Assembly (NCBI GenBank): GCA_017527075.1 | Contig: JAFXQM010000018.1 | Coordinates: 79,537 to 143,536, forward strand | Reading direction: 5' to 3' | DNA length: 64,000 nt | Source: Selenomonadaceae bacterium | GTDB lineage: Bacteria; Bacillota; Negativicutes; Selenomonadales; Selenomonadaceae | Shown here: positions 17,148-25,556 of the stretch, piece by piece | How positions within the stretch are numbered: the first letter of the stretch is position 1 | Layout: the number at the start of each line of letters is the position of its first letter | Translations under genes and position numbers: made by a program | Notes under the pieces: model-generated | What the model was told of the DNA's origin: nothing | The model's input: the letters and a program-made list of their open reading frames with translations, nothing else | The model's database searches: none

Positions 17148-18608
17148 ATGAACAAGAGAATCGTGGCGGGCTTGCTCGGTTACCTGACATTGTTTTGCGG
17201 CGCGGCGATGGTGCCACCGTTCATCTTGGCGGCGACGGCCGAAGAGTTCAACGGGGCGGCGGCGTTCCTGCTGTCAATCTTCCTGTGCTTGGCGGCGACG
17301 TTTGAGCTGGAGCGTTTCGGCGGACTGCATGGCAAGGACAACATCGGCGCGCGCGAAGGAATTGCGGTAACCGTCTTGGGCTGGTTTTTAATTTCATTCC
17401 TCGGACTCGTGCCGTACTTCGCGGGCGGATATTTAAATTTCCTCGACAGCCTGACGGAATCTTTTTCGGGCTTCAGCGGCACGGGCGCGACTGTCATTGA
17501 GGACGTGGAGATTTTGCCGCGGAGCATTCTCCTGTGGCGGAGCATGTCGAATTGGTTCGGCGGCTTGGGTATCGTCGTGATTTTCATGGCGATTATGTCG
17601 CAATTCGGGCGCGGCGCAATGTTCATCCTCAAAGCCGAAACGACAGGCCCGACCAAGGACAGACAGATGCCGCGCATTCGCGACAACGCCAAGGCTCTCT
17701 TCTCCATTTACGTCGCGCTGACTTCTCTTTGCGCGGGCGGATATTTTCTCTGCGGGCTCACTCCCTTCGCGGCGATTAATCACGCCATGACCACGATTGC
17801 CACGGGCGGTTACGGAATTTACAACGGCACGGTCAGCGAGTACGGAAATATTTATTTGGAATATTGCATGGCGTTTTTTATGGTCGTGTCGAGCGGCAGC
17901 TTCGCGATGTACGTCGTCGCCTTCCGCAAAGGTCCGAGCGTGATTTTCCGCAACACCGAGTTCAAAATTTATCTGATGATAATTTCTGTGGCGGCGGTGG
18001 TCGTGGCGTGCGATTTGATGGTCGAGATGTTTGCTCCGCCGGAGGTGGCGATACGCGCGGCGATTTTCCACGTGGCGAGTTTGTCTTCGACGACGGGCTT
18101 CGTGGCTCACGACTTCGACGCCTATCCGCCGCTGAGCAAAGCTTTCCTGATGTTGACGATGTTCCTGGGCGGGTGCGCGGGTTCGACGGCGGGCGGCTTG
18201 AAGGTCGCGCGAATCATTTTGCTTTTCAAATTCGTCGGGCTTATCGTCCGCCAAAAACTTCACCCGAACGTGATGACTCAAGTTAAGCTGAGCGGGCGCG
18301 CGATTGACGAGGACGTTGTTTACGGCGCGGCAAAGTTTTTCTTTGCGGTCGTGGTGCTGGATATTTTGTTCGCGGCGGTGATGATGTTCGACGGGATTGA
18401 CTTCGTGAATGCAATCAGCGTGAGCGTGTCGACCATGGCGAGCGTCGGGCCGGGCTTCGGCATTGAGGGCGCGACGAGCACTTACGCCCTGCTGCCGAGC
18501 TTCAGCAAATTTTGCGCGTGCGGCTTCATGTTCCTGAGTCGTTTGGAAATTTTTACGGTGCTTGCGCTTTGCAGTCCGAGTTTCTGGAACAGTTCAAAAA
18601 ATTGGTGA
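17148..18608 (+). CDS. trkH: TrkH/KtrB-type potassium uptake membrane protein
   Basis: This is the pore-forming subunit of a Trk/Ktr potassium transporter in the inner membrane. The product (about 486 residues) shows the four pseudo-repeat filter regions: FSGTGATVI near residue 110, TIATGGYG near 215, LSSTTGF near 310 and STMASVGPGFG near 425. Hydrophobic helices run throughout, and the C-terminus LSRLEIFTVLAL is typical. I start at the ATG at 17148 (a GTG 9 bases upstream is also possible). The cytoplasmic NAD-binding partner TrkA/KtrA is not nearby. The gene has its own promoter and is monocistronic here. Confidence 0.93.
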   Translation: MNKRIVAGLLGYLTLFCGAAMVPPFILAATAEEFNGAAAFLLSIFLCLAATFELERFGGLHGKDNIGAREGIAVTVLGWFLISFLGLVPYFAGGYLNFLDSLTESFSGFSGTGATVIEDVEILPRSILLWRSMSNWFGGLGIVVIFMAIMSQFGRGAMFILKAETTGPTKDRQMPRIRDNAKALFSIYVALTSLCAGGYFLCGLTPFAAINHAMTTIATGGYGIYNGTVSEYGNIYLEYCMAFFMVVSSGSFAMYVVAFRKGPSVIFRNTEFKIYLMIISVAAVVVACDLMVEMFAPPEVAIRAAIFHVASLSSTTGFVAHDFDAYPPLSKAFLMLTMFLGGCAGSTAGGLKVARIILLFKFVGLIVRQKLHPNVMTQVKLSGRAIDEDVVYGAAKFFFAVVVLDILFAAVMMFDGIDFVNAISVSVSTMASVGPGFGIEGATSTYALLPSFSKFCACGFMFLSRLEIFTVLALCSPSFWNSSKNW

Positions 18609-18701
18609 GCAAATTAAACAGCCCCGACGAATTCGCCGAGACCGTTTTTATTTCAAACTTCCGACCGTGCGCCGGAAATTTTTCATGACGGGATTCAACG
18701 A

Positions 18702-19016
18702 TTAGATGTAGTTGTTGATGTTGACCTTTTTGCCGACCGCGATCATTACCTTGTTCAGTGCATCGCCGCGGGTGATTTGCTGACCTTTACTGTCGTAGTA
18801 CTCGTTGGCGAGATCTTTGCCCTCGTTGAACACGACGGTGATTCCCTTCTGCGCAAAAACTCTTTCCAACGTGACGACATCATTTTCGCCGGGGCGCATG
18901 AGCCCGACTGCCTTCATGAAGTCAACGTCTTTGCCGGTTTCGCGATCGGTGCCGCCGGCGACGCCTTCGAGTTGTTCCTCTTTGAGGACTTCGTCTTTAA
19001 GAATTTCTTTTGCCAT
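18702..19016 (-). CDS. Double-glycine leader protein 1
   Basis: This is the last of three tandem paralogues of 103-104 residues. Residues 1-22 (MAKEILKDEVLKEEQLEGVAGG) form a leader with the classic double-glycine pattern: Leu at -12, Leu at -7, Val at -4, Gly-Gly at -2/-1. Such leaders are cut by C39-peptidase ABC exporters during secretion. The remaining 82 residues hold no cysteine and no glycine-rich bacteriocin helix. The set shares the pattern RE..KD.DF...GL.R, then AQ.GITVV, NEYY, QITR and a C-terminal NIN(N/H)(Y/F)(I/V). I recognise no family. AAGGAGATTG precedes the ATG. It is the most diverged of the three. Confidence 0.8.
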   Translation of the reverse strand: MAKEILKDEVLKEEQLEGVAGGTDRETGKDVDFMKAVGLMRPGENDVVTLERVFAQKGITVVFNEGKDLANEYYDSKGQQITRGDALNKVMIAVGKKVNINNYI

Positions 19017-19051
19017 ATTTTCAATCTCCTTTTGTATTTTGAATTTTGGGA

Positions 19052-19363
19052 TTAGACGTAGTTGTTGATGTTGACTTGGGTGCCCGTCTTCTTCATGGCG
19101 ATTTTCATTGCCTTGTCGCGGGTGATTTGCTCGCCGCCGCGATAGTACTCGTTGGAGAGATTGTTGCCGCCGTGCATGACGACGGTGATTCCCTCTTGCG
19201 CCCACGCTCTCCTGAGCGCGTCCTTGTCGGTTTCATTCTGCCGCAACAGACCGATTGCCTGCAGGAAGTCAGTGTCCTTTTGGATTTCGCGACTCGTGCC
19301 GCCTGCCACGGCGTCGAGCTGCTCATCCTTGAGGACTTCGTCTTTCAGGATTTCCTTTGCCAT
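19052..19363 (-). CDS. Double-glycine leader protein 2
   Basis: The 103-residue paralogue has leader MAKEILKDEVLKDEQLDAVAGG and a core of 81 residues. The core is closely similar to protein 3 and more distant from protein 1. It keeps TSREIQKDTDF, RAWAQEGITVVMHGG, NEYYRGGEQITR and the end VNINNYV. The core is charged, has no cysteine and is long for a bacteriocin, so it may fold as a small secreted domain. An AAGGAGATTT ribosome site precedes the ATG. The gaps to its neighbours are 23-35 bases, so the three form one operon. No exporter or modifying enzyme is adjacent. Confidence 0.85.
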   Translation of the reverse strand: MAKEILKDEVLKDEQLDAVAGGTSREIQKDTDFLQAIGLLRQNETDKDALRRAWAQEGITVVMHGGNNLSNEYYRGGEQITRDKAMKIAMKKTGTQVNINNYV

Positions 19364-19386
19364 TGTATAAATCTCCTTTCATTCAA

Positions 19387-19698
19387 TCAGATGAAGTGGT
19401 TGATGTTCAAAACAGAACCGGTTTTTTTCATGACCGATTTGAGCGCGGCTTCGCGGGTGATTTGCTTGCCGTTCCTGTAATACTCGTTGGCATTTTCTTT
19501 TCCGCCGTGCATAACGATTGTGACACCGCCTTGCGCCCAAGCTCTCCTCAGGTCGTCCTTCTCGGTTTCGTCTTGGCGCAACAGACCGATTGCCTGCATG
19601 AAGTCCGTGTCCTTTTGGATTTCGCGACTCGTGCCGCCCGCGACGCCTTCGAGCTGATCCTCGCTGAGGAGTTCCTCTTTGAGAATTTCGTTTGCCAT
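19387..19698 (-). CDS. Double-glycine leader protein 3
   Basis: The first gene of the trio has 103 residues, with leader MANEILKEELLSEDQLEGVAGG cut after Gly22. The core repeats the family pattern (TSREIQKDTDFMQAIGLLRQ; RAWAQGGVTIVMHGG; NEYYRNGKQITR) and ends LNINHFI. The ATG at 19698 has AAAAGGAGATTG upstream, a site shared by all three genes. The longer in-frame start at 19761 has no such site. A TATAAC sequence about 75 bases upstream may be the operon -10 box. Confidence 0.85.
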   Translation of the reverse strand: MANEILKEELLSEDQLEGVAGGTSREIQKDTDFMQAIGLLRQDETEKDDLRRAWAQGGVTIVMHGGKENANEYYRNGKQITREAALKSVMKKTGSVLNINHFI

Positions 19699-19767
19699 TT
19701 TATCAATCTCCTTTTCTTTTGTTTGGAAATTTTTTCTGAACCTTTTTACGTTGCTCACCAAGTTTTG

Positions 19768-19854
19768 TTATACGCTCTGAAAAAATTTTTCAGCTCGGTG
19801 TCCGCCTTTGAAGTCCTTCAAGATTTCATTCTTCAAAATCTTGTTTGCTTTGAC
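19768..19854 (-). pseudogene. Relic of a fourth double-glycine leader gene
   Basis: After an AAAAAGATTGAAG ribosome-site relic, the frame reads VKANKILKNEILKDFKGG and then stops soon after. It matches the leaders (MANEILKEELL...GG), but the start codon is lost and the end of the leader and the whole core are missing. Around it, two 50-bp segments (from about 19763 and 19916) that contain TTATACGCTC and a TTTTTCAG hairpin are direct repeats. They are probably the duplicated upstream regions of two ancestral copies. Confidence 0.6.
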
Positions 19855-19964
19855 TTCAATCTTTTTTTGTTCCGTGAAATTTTCTTTCTGCCTCTTATAC
19901 GCCGCCCGATGAATTTTGTTATACGCTCCGAAAAATTTTTCAGCAGGGTTTCCGCATTTGCAGT

Positions 19965-19970
19965 TATAAT
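19965..19970 (+). promoter_or_regulatory. Possible fbp promoter -10 box
   Basis: TATAAT lies 26 bases upstream of the fbp ATG. No convincing -35 hexamer is at the expected distance, so an activator or alternative promoter is possible. Confidence 0.4.
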
Positions 19971-19995
19971 TGCCAAAAGCAAAGGAGATGATTTC

Positions 19996-21888
19996 ATGGC
20001 GAACGATTACGATTTCGCGGCGAGCTTGATGCGCATTCTCTCGGAAAAATATCCGACGAAAGAATCCATTTACGAGAAGCTGATTTATTTGCAGTCGCGC
20101 CTGCACCTGCCGAAGGGCACCGAACATTTCATGAGCGACTTGCACGGCGAGTACGACCTGTTCCTGCACATCATCAACAACTGCTCCGGCGTCATTCGCG
20201 AGAAAGTCGATTACTTCTTCGGCGATTTGCTCGGCGAGGAGGAGCTTGCCGAATTCTGCACGCTGATTTATTACCCGAAAGAAAAAATCGCCCAGATAAA
20301 ATCTCAGCGGCGCGACACGCCCTCTTGGTATCGGAAAAATTTGGCGCGGCTCGTGCGGCTGGCGAAGTTCATGAGTTACAAATATCCGTCATTCAAAATG
20401 CGCGACCTCATTCCGAAAAATTATGAAACCGTCATCTTGGAACTGCTCAACACTCACCCGACCGCCGACGCCGCGCAGAAAATTTATTACGAAAAACTTT
20501 TGAACTCAATCGTTGAGATTCAAAGCGGCGAAGATTTTATTCACGCGTTGAGTGCTCTGATTAAACGGCTGGCGATTCACCGCTTGCACCTCGTCGGAGA
20601 TTTTTTTGACCGCGGCGACAGACCCGACGCGATTTTAAATCTGCTGATGAATTATCCCGAAGAAGTCGACATTCAGTGGGGCAACCACGACGTGCTGTGG
20701 ATGGGCGCGGCTCTCGGCAGCGAAGTTTGTATCGCGGCGGTCGTGAGGAATTCTTTGCATTACGAAAACACAGACGTTTTGGAGCGCGGATACGGAATAA
20801 GTCTTCGCCCGCTGACGATTTTTGCCGCCAACCTTTACCCCGACGAAAATCCGATTCGCGCCGCCGAACTCGCAAGCCTGATGATGATGTTCAAGCTTGA
20901 GGGGCAACTCATTCGCCGCAACCCCGATTTCAAAATGGACGCGCGCCTCCTCCTGGAAAAAATTAATTTCGACGACGGAACGATTTCACTCGGCGGACAG
21001 CTTCACAAACTCAACGCAACTTTCCCGACGATTAATCGCGACGACCCGTGCGCGCTGACCGACGCCGAGCAGAAAATTATTTCCGACCTGCGGCAAAATT
21101 TTTTGGAGAGCGCGAACCTCCAAGCTCACGTCGATTATCTTTACAAGAAGGGCGGCGTTTACACTCGGCACAACGGAAACCTCCTCTTCCACGCCAACGT
21201 CCCGCTCAACGACGACGGCTCCTTCAAAAAAATTTCGTTCGAGGGCAAAACTTTCTTCGGCAAAAATTATTTCGATTACGTGGACGCGCGGGCGAGGCGT
21301 GCTTACTTCGAGCGGCGGCAGGAGGATTTGGACTTCATGTATTTCCTGTGGTGCGGATTGCTTTCGCCGACCGCCGGCAGAGAGTTCCGAACTTTTGAAC
21401 GCGCGTTCGTCGACGACAAAGAACTTCAACGCGAACCCGCCGACCCTTATTACACTCTGATTGACGACGAAAAAATCTGCGACAAAATTTTGGCGGAGTT
21501 CGGGCTGGATTCGAGCGGGCACATCATCAACGGCCACGTCCCCGTTCGCGTGCGCAAAGGCGAGACTCCGATTAAGGCGGGCGGCAAAGCTCTGGTCATC
21601 GACGGCGGATTCAGCACGCCTTACCACGAGAAGACCGGCATTTCCGGTTACACTCTCGTTTCAAATTCGCGCGGGCTCAGACTTCTGCGCCACCAGAAAA
21701 TCGCCGACGTGAAACTCGCGCTCGCCGAAAATCAAGACATCGAATCGACGGCGGAGACAGTGGAGATTTTGTCGCGGCGTTCGACGATTGGCGACACGGA
21801 TCACGGACAGGGCATTCGCGAAGAAATTGTCGGCTTGCACAAACTTTTGCAGGCTTATCAGAGCGGAAAGATTCAGCCGAAAGGTTAG
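19996..21888 (+). CDS. fbp: Fructose-1,6-bisphosphatase class III
   Basis: This gluconeogenic enzyme hydrolyses fructose 1,6-bisphosphate to fructose 6-phosphate. The 630-residue product matches the Firmicutes class III type, which uses a calcineurin-like metallophosphatase core. Visible metal motifs are SDLHGEYD (47-54), GDFFDRGD (201-208), WGNHD (228-232) and a C-terminal INGHVPV near 515. The frame is open far upstream, but the ATG at 19996 after AAAGGAGATG is clearly the start. The upstream part overlaps the GG-leader genes on the other strand. Confidence 0.96.
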   Translation: MANDYDFAASLMRILSEKYPTKESIYEKLIYLQSRLHLPKGTEHFMSDLHGEYDLFLHIINNCSGVIREKVDYFFGDLLGEEELAEFCTLIYYPKEKIAQIKSQRRDTPSWYRKNLARLVRLAKFMSYKYPSFKMRDLIPKNYETVILELLNTHPTADAAQKIYYEKLLNSIVEIQSGEDFIHALSALIKRLAIHRLHLVGDFFDRGDRPDAILNLLMNYPEEVDIQWGNHDVLWMGAALGSEVCIAAVVRNSLHYENTDVLERGYGISLRPLTIFAANLYPDENPIRAAELASLMMMFKLEGQLIRRNPDFKMDARLLLEKINFDDGTISLGGQLHKLNATFPTINRDDPCALTDAEQKIISDLRQNFLESANLQAHVDYLYKKGGVYTRHNGNLLFHANVPLNDDGSFKKISFEGKTFFGKNYFDYVDARARRAYFERRQEDLDFMYFLWCGLLSPTAGREFRTFERAFVDDKELQREPADPYYTLIDDEKICDKILAEFGLDSSGHIINGHVPVRVRKGETPIKAGGKALVIDGGFSTPYHEKTGISGYTLVSNSRGLRLLRHQKIADVKLALAENQDIESTAETVEILSRRSTIGDTDHGQGIREEIVGLHKLLQAYQSGKIQPKG

Positions 21889-21910
21889 CTGGCAGCTGTT
21901 AGCTGATAGA

Positions 21911-21945
21911 AAAAATCCCCGTCACAGAAAAAATCTGTGCGGGGA
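21911..21945. terminator. Terminator between convergent fbp and addB
   Basis: An 11-bp stem (CCCCG.CACAGA with TCTGTG.CGGGG, 21917-21944) has a TTTTTT run on its minus-strand exit, so it is best for addB. On plus it is followed by AAAATTTTA and may also serve fbp. Confidence 0.75.
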
Positions 21946-21950
21946 AAATT

Positions 21951-24900
21951 TTATTTGAGCTTGTCTTTCATCTTGGAAATAATTTCGTCGCGCTTGAGGT
22001 CGGGCGGTTTCAAAGTTTCGTCGGTCGCGCGGTCGAAGGTGCACAGCGCGGAGTAAAGGCAGTACTTGCAGGCGTCGTAGTCGGCAGAAAATTTCGCGGG
22101 CTTGACGTCAATGCAGCCGCCCAAAATTTTTTCCGCCGTCTCCTCCAAAAAATTTTCGGCGTAAGCGACAATCGTTTGGAATTCGTCTTGGCTCATGAGG
22201 TTGGATTTTTTCCGCTCGTCGAAGTAAACGAAGTCGCCGGTTTTGTCGACGGCCTTTTTAATTTCGTCGTCGACGCGAACCATGCCGGGCATCAGCAATT
22301 CTTTGTCGGCTTCCTTCGCCGCCTCGTCATCAGTCCTGCCGCGCTTGTTTGAAATTTTCAGCAGGCAGTAAAGCATCGCGCCTGCCTCGCGCCCGCCGAC
22401 CTCCGAAAGATTTTTCGCCGCGCCGAGATAAATCGCCAACTGCAGACTGAGTCCGTAAAAAATTTTTTCCAAGCTGAGGCTCGCCTTGCCGGTCTTGTAA
22501 TCGATAATCAGAAAATATTTTCCGTCGCCGCTGAGGTCGATTCGGTCAATCTGCCCGCTCAAGTCCACTTCCACGTCGCTCAAAATTTTTTCGTCGTGAA
22601 ATCTTTGCTCAAAAATCTGCGGATGAAATTCGCTGGCGGCGTCGAGTTCAATCAATCGGTGCAGAGATTCGACGGCGACTTTTTTTATGCGCTCGCGGCG
22701 GTGCTCCAGAGTCTTCGTGCTGTGGAGAATTTTGTTGTGAAGTTTTGGCGTGAGTGTGTCCAAAATTTTTTCGACGCGCCCGACAAGCTCCGTGTCGCCG
22801 ACGGATTTCCACGCGCGATTTTCTTCCTTCAGCTCGCGCCCGAAGCGGCTCATGACCGCGTGAAGAATGTTTCCGATGTCGGGCGACAGAACTTTGTATT
22901 CGGCGCGCTCCTGAAGATTCAATCCGTAAGTGGCAAAATATTTGAACGGGCACTCGTTGAAATTTTCAAAGCGCGTGACACTCGCCGCCATTTTTTTCTT
23001 CGGCGCGTAAAGTTTCTTGGCGGTCTCCTCGGACAGATTTTTTTCGCCCGCCGCAAAAATTTCTCCGCCCAAACTCTGCAAAACGTCCAGCTCAACTTTT
23101 TCCGTCGGCAACGAGAAAATTTTTTGGATTCGATTCAGCAGCGACGATGCGGAAATTTTTTCGCCCTCCGCGCCCGCCAGCGGGTAACTCAAATACAAAA
23201 GTTCGCGCGTCTCCGTCAGCCCGCGGTAAATCAAAAATTTTTCCGCCAGCGATTGTTCCCTGCCGCCCTTGGAAATTTCAAAGCCCGATTCGTTGAGCCG
23301 CAGTCTGTCCGCGTCGCTGAGTAAATTTTTCTCGGCCACCTTGCGCGGGAAATTTTCGTCGTCGAAGCCCAAGACGAATATCGCCCGCGAATTTTGCAGC
23401 GAATTTTGTTCGAACTGCGCGACCGTCACTTCGTCGAGCCCCGGCGGGATGAGCGACATTTCCAGCGCGTCGAGTCCCTCGCCGATTATCGATTCGAATT
23501 CCGCGCGAGAAATTTTTTCGCCGCCCAAAGCCTCCGCGACTTCCTCAAACAAATTTATCACGTCGTCCCAGATTTTCAGGTGCTCCCGCGACAGTGCCAA
23601 ATTTCCGCGCGCCTCTTCCGCCTGCGCCCACTCCGAAAGTTTTTCGGGGACGTTGAGTTCCTCCAGCAATTTGAAAAGTGCCGTCGTCAGCTCCGTGACC
23701 TCGTTGCCCGAAGCTTTGACGCGCTCCGAAAAATTTATCAGCGGGGCGGCGCAGATTTTTCTTATCGCGTTGATTCGGTCGAGCTGCTCCAATTCGTCGG
23801 GCGTCGGCATTTTTATCGGCGCGTCCAAAAATTTCACTCGCCGCAAGTCCCAATCCCTTTGCCACGCCGCCGCGCCTTTCAGCCCGAACTCCACGACGTA
23901 ATTTTCCAGCAGGTCGATATCCGTTTGCGCCGCCGAGAAAAATCCCGTCCGCAGGCAACGGAAGACCGATTCTTTTCGCCAGCCGCGCAGCACCTCCAAA
24001 GCCGAGCGAATTAATTCTGCCAGCGGATGATTCGCCGCCGCCCGTTTCATGTCGACGAAGTGCGGGATTGCGTGCAGTTCGAAAATCGGTTTGATGAGCG
24101 AAAAATATTTTTCGTCGCGCGCGAGCACTCCGATTTCTCTCAGCCGATAATTTTTTTTAACGAGCCGCAAAATTTCTTGCGCAACCGATTCGACTTCCGC
24201 CCGACGATTGACCGCCTCCACGATTTTTAATCCGTCCGCGCCGTCGAAAGTTTTCGGCTTGTACTCAAAAAGTCTTTGCTCCAAAATTTTCAGCGGCGCG
24301 CGCGTGAATCTTCGCGGGGAGTTCAGGCGCGTGATTTTGAATTCGACTTTGACATCTTCCGCCAAATTTTTCAGCGTGTGGAAAGTTTCGGAGGCGCGCT
24401 TAAAAATTCCAACCTCGGAAAGATTTTCGCGGCTGTTGAGGTTCGTGTCCATCGGCAAAGTTATGTGGACGTTGCGGGCGCAGGCAAAAAGTTTCTGCAA
24501 AAATTTTCTCTGCTGCGGGTCGAAGAAGATGAAGCCGTCGACAAAAATTTCTGTGTCGGCAATCGTCGGGGACTGCTCCAAAAATTCCGTGGCGCGCTCC
24601 AAAAGATTTTCGTCGTCGGTGAGTTTGTCGGCCATCGCCGCCTTAAAATCTTCCGCGAAAATTTTCAGGTCGTGCAATTTATCTTTGAGCTCGTCGTCGG
24701 AAACTTTATCGGCGGCCTCGTCGAGTTTGTCCGCGTCGATTGAATAAATCCTCAGCTCCTTGAGCTCCTCGGATAAAATTTCCGCGAAGCCGTGTTGCTT
24801 GGCGGCGCGCACGAAATATTTTAAGTCGCCGGCTTTGTCGCGCTTGAGCAAAATTTTTCTCAGCAGAAGCCGCCGCCCGATTTCCGAAAGGCGCGGAGTG

Positions 24901-25139
24901 AGATTGCCGCCGATTTCGTCGAGGAGTTGCCGCGCGAAACGATTGAAGCTGTTCATGCGCGTGTTGACCGCGCCGCCCGTGAGAGCCGCCAGCTCCAGTT
25001 CCGCGCGATACGTTTGGTAGGCGGGCAGCAGAAAAATTATTTCTGTCTTGAGCGGTTCGGTCTCAAGAATTTTTTTTGCGCGTTCGAGGCAGGCGAAAGT
25101 TTTCCCGACGCCCGCGCGCCCGATAATCATCTCAACCAT
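21951..25139 (-). CDS. addB: ATP-dependent helicase/deoxyribonuclease subunit B
   Basis: AddB is half of the AddAB helicase-nuclease that processes double-strand breaks for recombination at Chi-like sites. The product (1062 residues) has Walker A GRAGVGKT near residue 7-14, a degenerate helicase core, and a C-terminal RecB-type nuclease domain with LIIDYKTGK. It also has the cysteines of the Fe-S staple: one in NECPFKYF and three in CKYCLYSALC near the C-terminus. I start at the ATG at 25139 because GGAGG lies 5 bases upstream; the longer frame to 25151 would start inside that site. AddA usually follows directly, but here fbp faces it, so addA must be elsewhere. AAAATTTT-type tracts are very dense in this gene. 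Confidence 0.93.
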   Translation of the reverse strand: MVEMIIGRAGVGKTFACLERAKKILETEPLKTEIIFLLPAYQTYRAELELAALTGGAVNTRMNSFNRFARQLLDEIGGNLTPRLSEIGRRLLLRKILLKRDKAGDLKYFVRAAKQHGFAEILSEELKELRIYSIDADKLDEAADKVSDDELKDKLHDLKIFAEDFKAAMADKLTDDENLLERATEFLEQSPTIADTEIFVDGFIFFDPQQRKFLQKLFACARNVHITLPMDTNLNSRENLSEVGIFKRASETFHTLKNLAEDVKVEFKITRLNSPRRFTRAPLKILEQRLFEYKPKTFDGADGLKIVEAVNRRAEVESVAQEILRLVKKNYRLREIGVLARDEKYFSLIKPIFELHAIPHFVDMKRAAANHPLAELIRSALEVLRGWRKESVFRCLRTGFFSAAQTDIDLLENYVVEFGLKGAAAWQRDWDLRRVKFLDAPIKMPTPDELEQLDRINAIRKICAAPLINFSERVKASGNEVTELTTALFKLLEELNVPEKLSEWAQAEEARGNLALSREHLKIWDDVINLFEEVAEALGGEKISRAEFESIIGEGLDALEMSLIPPGLDEVTVAQFEQNSLQNSRAIFVLGFDDENFPRKVAEKNLLSDADRLRLNESGFEISKGGREQSLAEKFLIYRGLTETRELLYLSYPLAGAEGEKISASSLLNRIQKIFSLPTEKVELDVLQSLGGEIFAAGEKNLSEETAKKLYAPKKKMAASVTRFENFNECPFKYFATYGLNLQERAEYKVLSPDIGNILHAVMSRFGRELKEENRAWKSVGDTELVGRVEKILDTLTPKLHNKILHSTKTLEHRRERIKKVAVESLHRLIELDAASEFHPQIFEQRFHDEKILSDVEVDLSGQIDRIDLSGDGKYFLIIDYKTGKASLSLEKIFYGLSLQLAIYLGAAKNLSEVGGREAGAMLYCLLKISNKRGRTDDEAAKEADKELLMPGMVRVDDEIKKAVDKTGDFVYFDERKKSNLMSQDEFQTIVAYAENFLEETAEKILGGCIDVKPAKFSADYDACKYCLYSALCTFDRATDETLKPPDLKRDEIISKMKDKLK

Positions 25140-25162
25140 AATTTCCTCCAAAAATTTTTTCT

Positions 25163-25393
25163 GATGAAGTTGAGGCCGTCATGGATGACGGCCGCGCCGC
25201 GTCTGACGCCGTGATGGCGTCATCCGGCGCACACCACGCACGGGTAACCCGAAACTCCGAATCACGAACGAGCAACCGCCCCCGCGAGGCGTCTTTTCTC
25301 TTTGCTTCTTTCTCTTTGGACGCGCAAAGAGAAAGAAGGTTCAATAACTCAAAAAATATTTTTCAGCCCAATCGAAGCGACGAGCCGCGGCAA
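25163..25393 (+). repeat. Structured intergenic repeat, copy C
   Basis: The copy has the same orientation as A. Hairpin 3 is CTTCTTTCTCTTTG/CAAAGAGAAAGAAG. Its loop GACGCG pairs with upstream GCGTC instead of GGCACG with GTGCC. It fills most of the divergent addB-PBP gap. The remaining bases to 25556 hold only the probable PBP promoter. Confidence 0.9.
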
Positions 25394-25500
25394 CGAGGAC
25401 TGGTTCTGCGTGCCCGCTCTTACAAAAAGAGGGAGCAACGAAATTTTATCACGCGCGAAAATTTTTGAAAACACTTGTCCTTTCCCACGTCCCGAAAATT

Positions 25501-25528
25501 TTGTAGACGCGCCGCTTGGATTTATGAT
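25501..25528 (+). promoter_or_regulatory. Possible promoter of the class A PBP gene
   Basis: TTGTAG (25501-25506) and TATGAT (25523-25528) lie 16 bases apart, about 30 bases upstream of the start codon. Confidence 0.4.
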
Positions 25529-25556
25529 AAGATAGGCGGCGTTTAGGAGGGGTAAT

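Noticed and set aside
18702..19698. Lanthipeptide or Nif11-type precursors
   Set aside because: The cores have no cysteine, and no modification enzyme is nearby. The leader is of the simple double-glycine type.
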